Source: an uncultured Mailhella sp.
Lineage (GTDB): Bacteria; Desulfobacterota; Desulfovibrionia; Desulfovibrionales; Desulfovibrionaceae
Reading direction: 5' to 3'
Assembly: GCA_944324625.1 (NCBI GenBank)
Contig: CALUWZ010000082.1
Span: forward strand, 1-7,470
DNA length: 7,470 bases
Part shown: in pieces, positions 5,578 through 7,470 of the stretch
How the letters are laid out: each line of letters opens with the position of its first letter
Position numbering within the stretch: position 1 is the stretch's first letter
Made by a program: the position numbers and the translations under genes
Notes under the pieces: model-generated
The model's database searches: none
What the model saw: the letters and a program-made list of their open reading frames with translations, nothing else
What the model was told of the DNA's origin: nothing

Positions 5578-7470
5578 CTATAAAACCAGTTTTCTTACTT
5601 CATCAACGTGGCTGACGGGATGGACAGTTATTTTTTCCAAAAGCTCATCAGGAATATCTTCCAAATCCTTAACGTTCTGCTTTGGAATTATCACATGTTT
5701 AAGCCCGCGCGTTACGGCAGCCAGAATCTTTTCCTTAATGCCGCCCACAGGAAGAACTCTGCCCCGCAGGGTAATTTCACCCGTCATGCAGTAATCGGCT
5801 TTGACTGACTGATTGAGCAAAGAAGACAAAATCGCCGTAAACAGGGTAACACCTGCTGAAGGACCGTCCTTGGGAGTTGCCCCTTCGGGAACATGAACAT
5901 GCAGATCATATTTTTCATGGAAGTCTTCTTCAATTTTTAAGACATCGGCATGGCTTCGTATATAGGAAACCGCAGCCTGGCAGCTTTCCTTCATCACATC
6001 GCCGAGCTGTCCGGTAATCTGCACCGCACCCTTGCCCTTCATCTTGCTGACTTCCACAAAAAGCACGTCACCGCCTGCCTGCGTCCACGCAAGACCGGTG
6101 GCAACACCGGGCAGCAAATGCTTTTCGCGTTCTTCTTCAAGAAAACGGGGAGCACCGAGAAGTTCTTCCACAATCTGCGGGGTAACCATGCAGGACGTAA
6201 TTTCCTTTTCCGCAACTTTTCTGGCAATTTTACGGCAAACAGCGCCGATTTCCCTTTCAAGATTGCGGAGGCCTGCTTCACGGGTATATTCACGGATAAC
6301 TTTTTTTATGGAAGTGTCAGAAATTTTAACCTGTTTTTCCGTAAGTCCGTTATCCTTAATTTGCCTTTTCAAAATATGCGTTTTGACAATGGCAAGCTTT
6401 TCCAGTTCCGTATAGCCTGAAATGCGGATTATTTCCATTCTGTCGCGCAGAGCATGAGGAATGGACTCCAGATTGTTGGCCGTGCACAAAAAGAGCACTT
6501 TTGACAAATCAAATTCCACATTCAGATAATGGTCGCTGAAATGGCTGTTTTGTTCCGGATCAAGAGCTTCCAAAAGTGCTGAACTCGGATCTCCGCGAAA
6601 ATCATTGCCGAGTTTGTCAATCTCATCAAGCAGAATAACAGGATTCTTGGTGCCTGCACTTTTCATGGCCTGAATAATGCGGCCCGGCATTGCGCCCACA
6701 TAGGTTCTTCTGTGACCGCGTATTTCCGCTTCGTCACGCATGCCGCCAAGGGAAATTCGCTGAAATTTTCTGTTCATGGCACGGGCAATGGAACGGCCGA
6801 GAGAAGTTTTGCCCACCCCCGGAGGGCCTGCAAAGCACAAAATGGTGGCTTTTGCCTCAGGATTTAATTTTCTTACACTCAAAAATTCCAAAATTCTGTC
6901 TTTAACTTTGGTTAAACCGTAATGGTCTTCGTTCAGAATTTTTTGAGCTTTGGCAATATCAAGCACATCTTGGGTAGTTTTTTTCCACGGAAGTTCGACC
7001 ATCCAATCCAAGTATGTGCGGATAACATTTGCTTCCGCTGAATCCATGCCCATATTGGAAAGCCTGTTCAGCTGCTTCAGAGCCTCTTTTTTGGCTTCTT
7101 TGGTAAGACCGATTTTTTCCAAATTTTCACGCAGGGTATCCAGTTCTTCGTCCATATTGGCATTTTCGCCAAGTTCAGTGCGAATGGCCTTAATCTGTTC
7201 GCGAAGATAATAGGTTTTTTGGGCTTTATCCATGCCTTCACGGGCAATATTCTGAATTTTTGCCTGCAAATCTGCTATTTCCACTTCTTTGAGCAAATGC
7301 TTGTTAATCATTTTCAGCCGCTCGACAGGATTCAGACATTCCAGCATGGCCTGAGCCTCGTCGGCTTTCAGACGCATATTGGAGGCAATTAAATCCGCGA
7401 GCTTGCCGGGCTCGTCAACCTGTGACAAAATACCCATAATTTCTGCAACGGGCACACCGCGAAGCTGCAG
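5578..7470 (-). CDS. lon: ATP-dependent protease Lon, C-terminal part (runs off right edge)
   Basis: Lon is a cytoplasmic homohexameric AAA+ protease that unfolds and degrades damaged and regulatory proteins. The frame gives 630 codons plus TAG and stays open to the right edge, so the start is outside. Measured against E. coli Lon (784 aa), the visible part aligns with a constant offset of 141, so roughly the first 140 or more residues of the N-terminal substrate domain are missing. Visible features, numbered from the right edge: a coiled-coil-like helical stretch at about 40-130; Walker A GPPGVGKT at 215-222 (DNA 6805-6828); Walker B VILLDEID at 278-285 (6616-6639); catalytic Ser538 in PKDGPSAGV (codon 5857-5859, E. 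coli Ser679); and catalytic Lys581 in GGIKEK (codon 5728-5730, E. coli Lys722). MTGEITLRG precedes the Lys motif as in LonA proteases. Everything visible is intact, and the gene ends at a strong terminator. The promoter and any heat-shock control lie outside. Confidence 0.97.
   Translation of the reverse strand: MQLRGVPVAEIMGILSQVDEPGKLADLIASNMRLKADEAQAMLECLNPVERLKMINKHLLKEVEIADLQAKIQNIAREGMDKAQKTYYLREQIKAIRTELGENANMDEELDTLRENLEKIGLTKEAKKEALKQLNRLSNMGMDSAEANVIRTYLDWMVELPWKKTTQDVLDIAKAQKILNEDHYGLTKVKDRILEFLSVRKLNPEAKATILCFAGPPGVGKTSLGRSIARAMNRKFQRISLGGMRDEAEIRGHRRTYVGAMPGRIIQAMKSAGTKNPVILLDEIDKLGNDFRGDPSSALLEALDPEQNSHFSDHYLNVEFDLSKVLFLCTANNLESIPHALRDRMEIIRISGYTELEKLAIVKTHILKRQIKDNGLTEKQVKISDTSIKKVIREYTREAGLRNLEREIGAVCRKIARKVAEKEITSCMVTPQIVEELLGAPRFLEEEREKHLLPGVATGLAWTQAGGDVLFVEVSKMKGKGAVQITGQLGDVMKESCQAAVSYIRSHADVLKIEEDFHEKYDLHVHVPEGATPKDGPSAGVTLFTAILSSLLNQSVKADYCMTGEITLRGRVLPVGGIKEKILAAVTRGLKHVIIPKQNVKDLEDIPDELLEKITVHPVSHVDEVRKLVL

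Noticed and set aside
5950..6420. Plus-strand open frames of 156 and 127 codons across lon
   Set aside because: They are antisense to the conserved Lon ATPase-protease sequence, and neither resembles a known protein.
7441..7455. A GTG at 7455 as the start of lon
   Set aside because: The frame stays open to the right edge, and comparison with E. coli Lon shows at least about 140 residues missing, so this is an internal valine codon.
1..7470. Search for CRISPR arrays, tRNA or rRNA genes, insertion sequences, phage genes, toxin-antitoxin or defence systems
   Set aside because: No repeat arrays, terminal inverted repeats, cloverleaf structures or recognisable mobile or defence genes were seen. 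The window is housekeeping-type chromosome.

Overview
The window reads as ordinary bacterial chromosome of moderate GC (mid-40s percent by eye) with densely packed genes. Complete metabolic and housekeeping genes, an intrinsic terminator of hairpin plus U-tract type, ATG starts with AGGA/GGAA-type ribosome sites, and proteobacterial-style DnaE1 and Lon sequences suggest a Gram-negative organism. The overall flavour, including the small membrane protein with a Tyr-Gly-Pro-Lys-Gly motif and the family-level look of the HD and asparaginase proteins, reminds me of the Desulfovibrio group. That assignment is an impression from sequence and not a database result.

Layout from left to right. (1) 1-1441, minus strand: the first 480 codons of the DNA polymerase III alpha subunit, running off the left edge. 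It has the PHP domain and the first two catalytic aspartates. (2) 1442-1556: a short divergent intergenic region with a perfect TTGACA box facing right. (3) 1557-2535, plus strand: a probable two-gene unit. It holds a 62-residue single-pass membrane protein whose end overlaps the start of a 278-residue HD-domain phosphohydrolase. (4) 2504-3409, minus strand: a ten-helix EamA/DMT transporter that converges on the HD gene and overlaps its 3' end by 32 bp. (5) 3410-3537: a divergent intergenic region. (6) 3538-5386, plus strand: a tight two-gene operon of a YmdB-type metallophosphoesterase and a cytoplasmic L-asparaginase, with one base between stop and start. (7) 5387-5577: an intergenic region with a 15-base palindrome near the asparaginase end and a strong intrinsic terminator for the gene to the right. 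(8) 5578-7470, minus strand: the C-terminal 630 codons of the Lon protease, running off the right edge, with ATPase and Ser/Lys protease sites intact.

The genes do not form one recognisable pathway. DnaE (replication) and Lon (protein quality control) are core functions. YmdB (cyclic-nucleotide phosphodiesterase family), asparaginase (amide hydrolysis) and the HD protein (probable phosphohydrolase) are hydrolases with unknown links to one another. I found no RNA gene, CRISPR array, insertion sequence, prophage or defence system. The points most worth a second look are the small membrane protein coupled to the HD hydrolase, the ymdB-asparaginase pairing, an apparent Tyr-to-Phe change at the asparaginase's catalytic tyrosine position, the apparently complete metal-binding set in the DnaE PHP domain, and the overlapping convergent gene ends.
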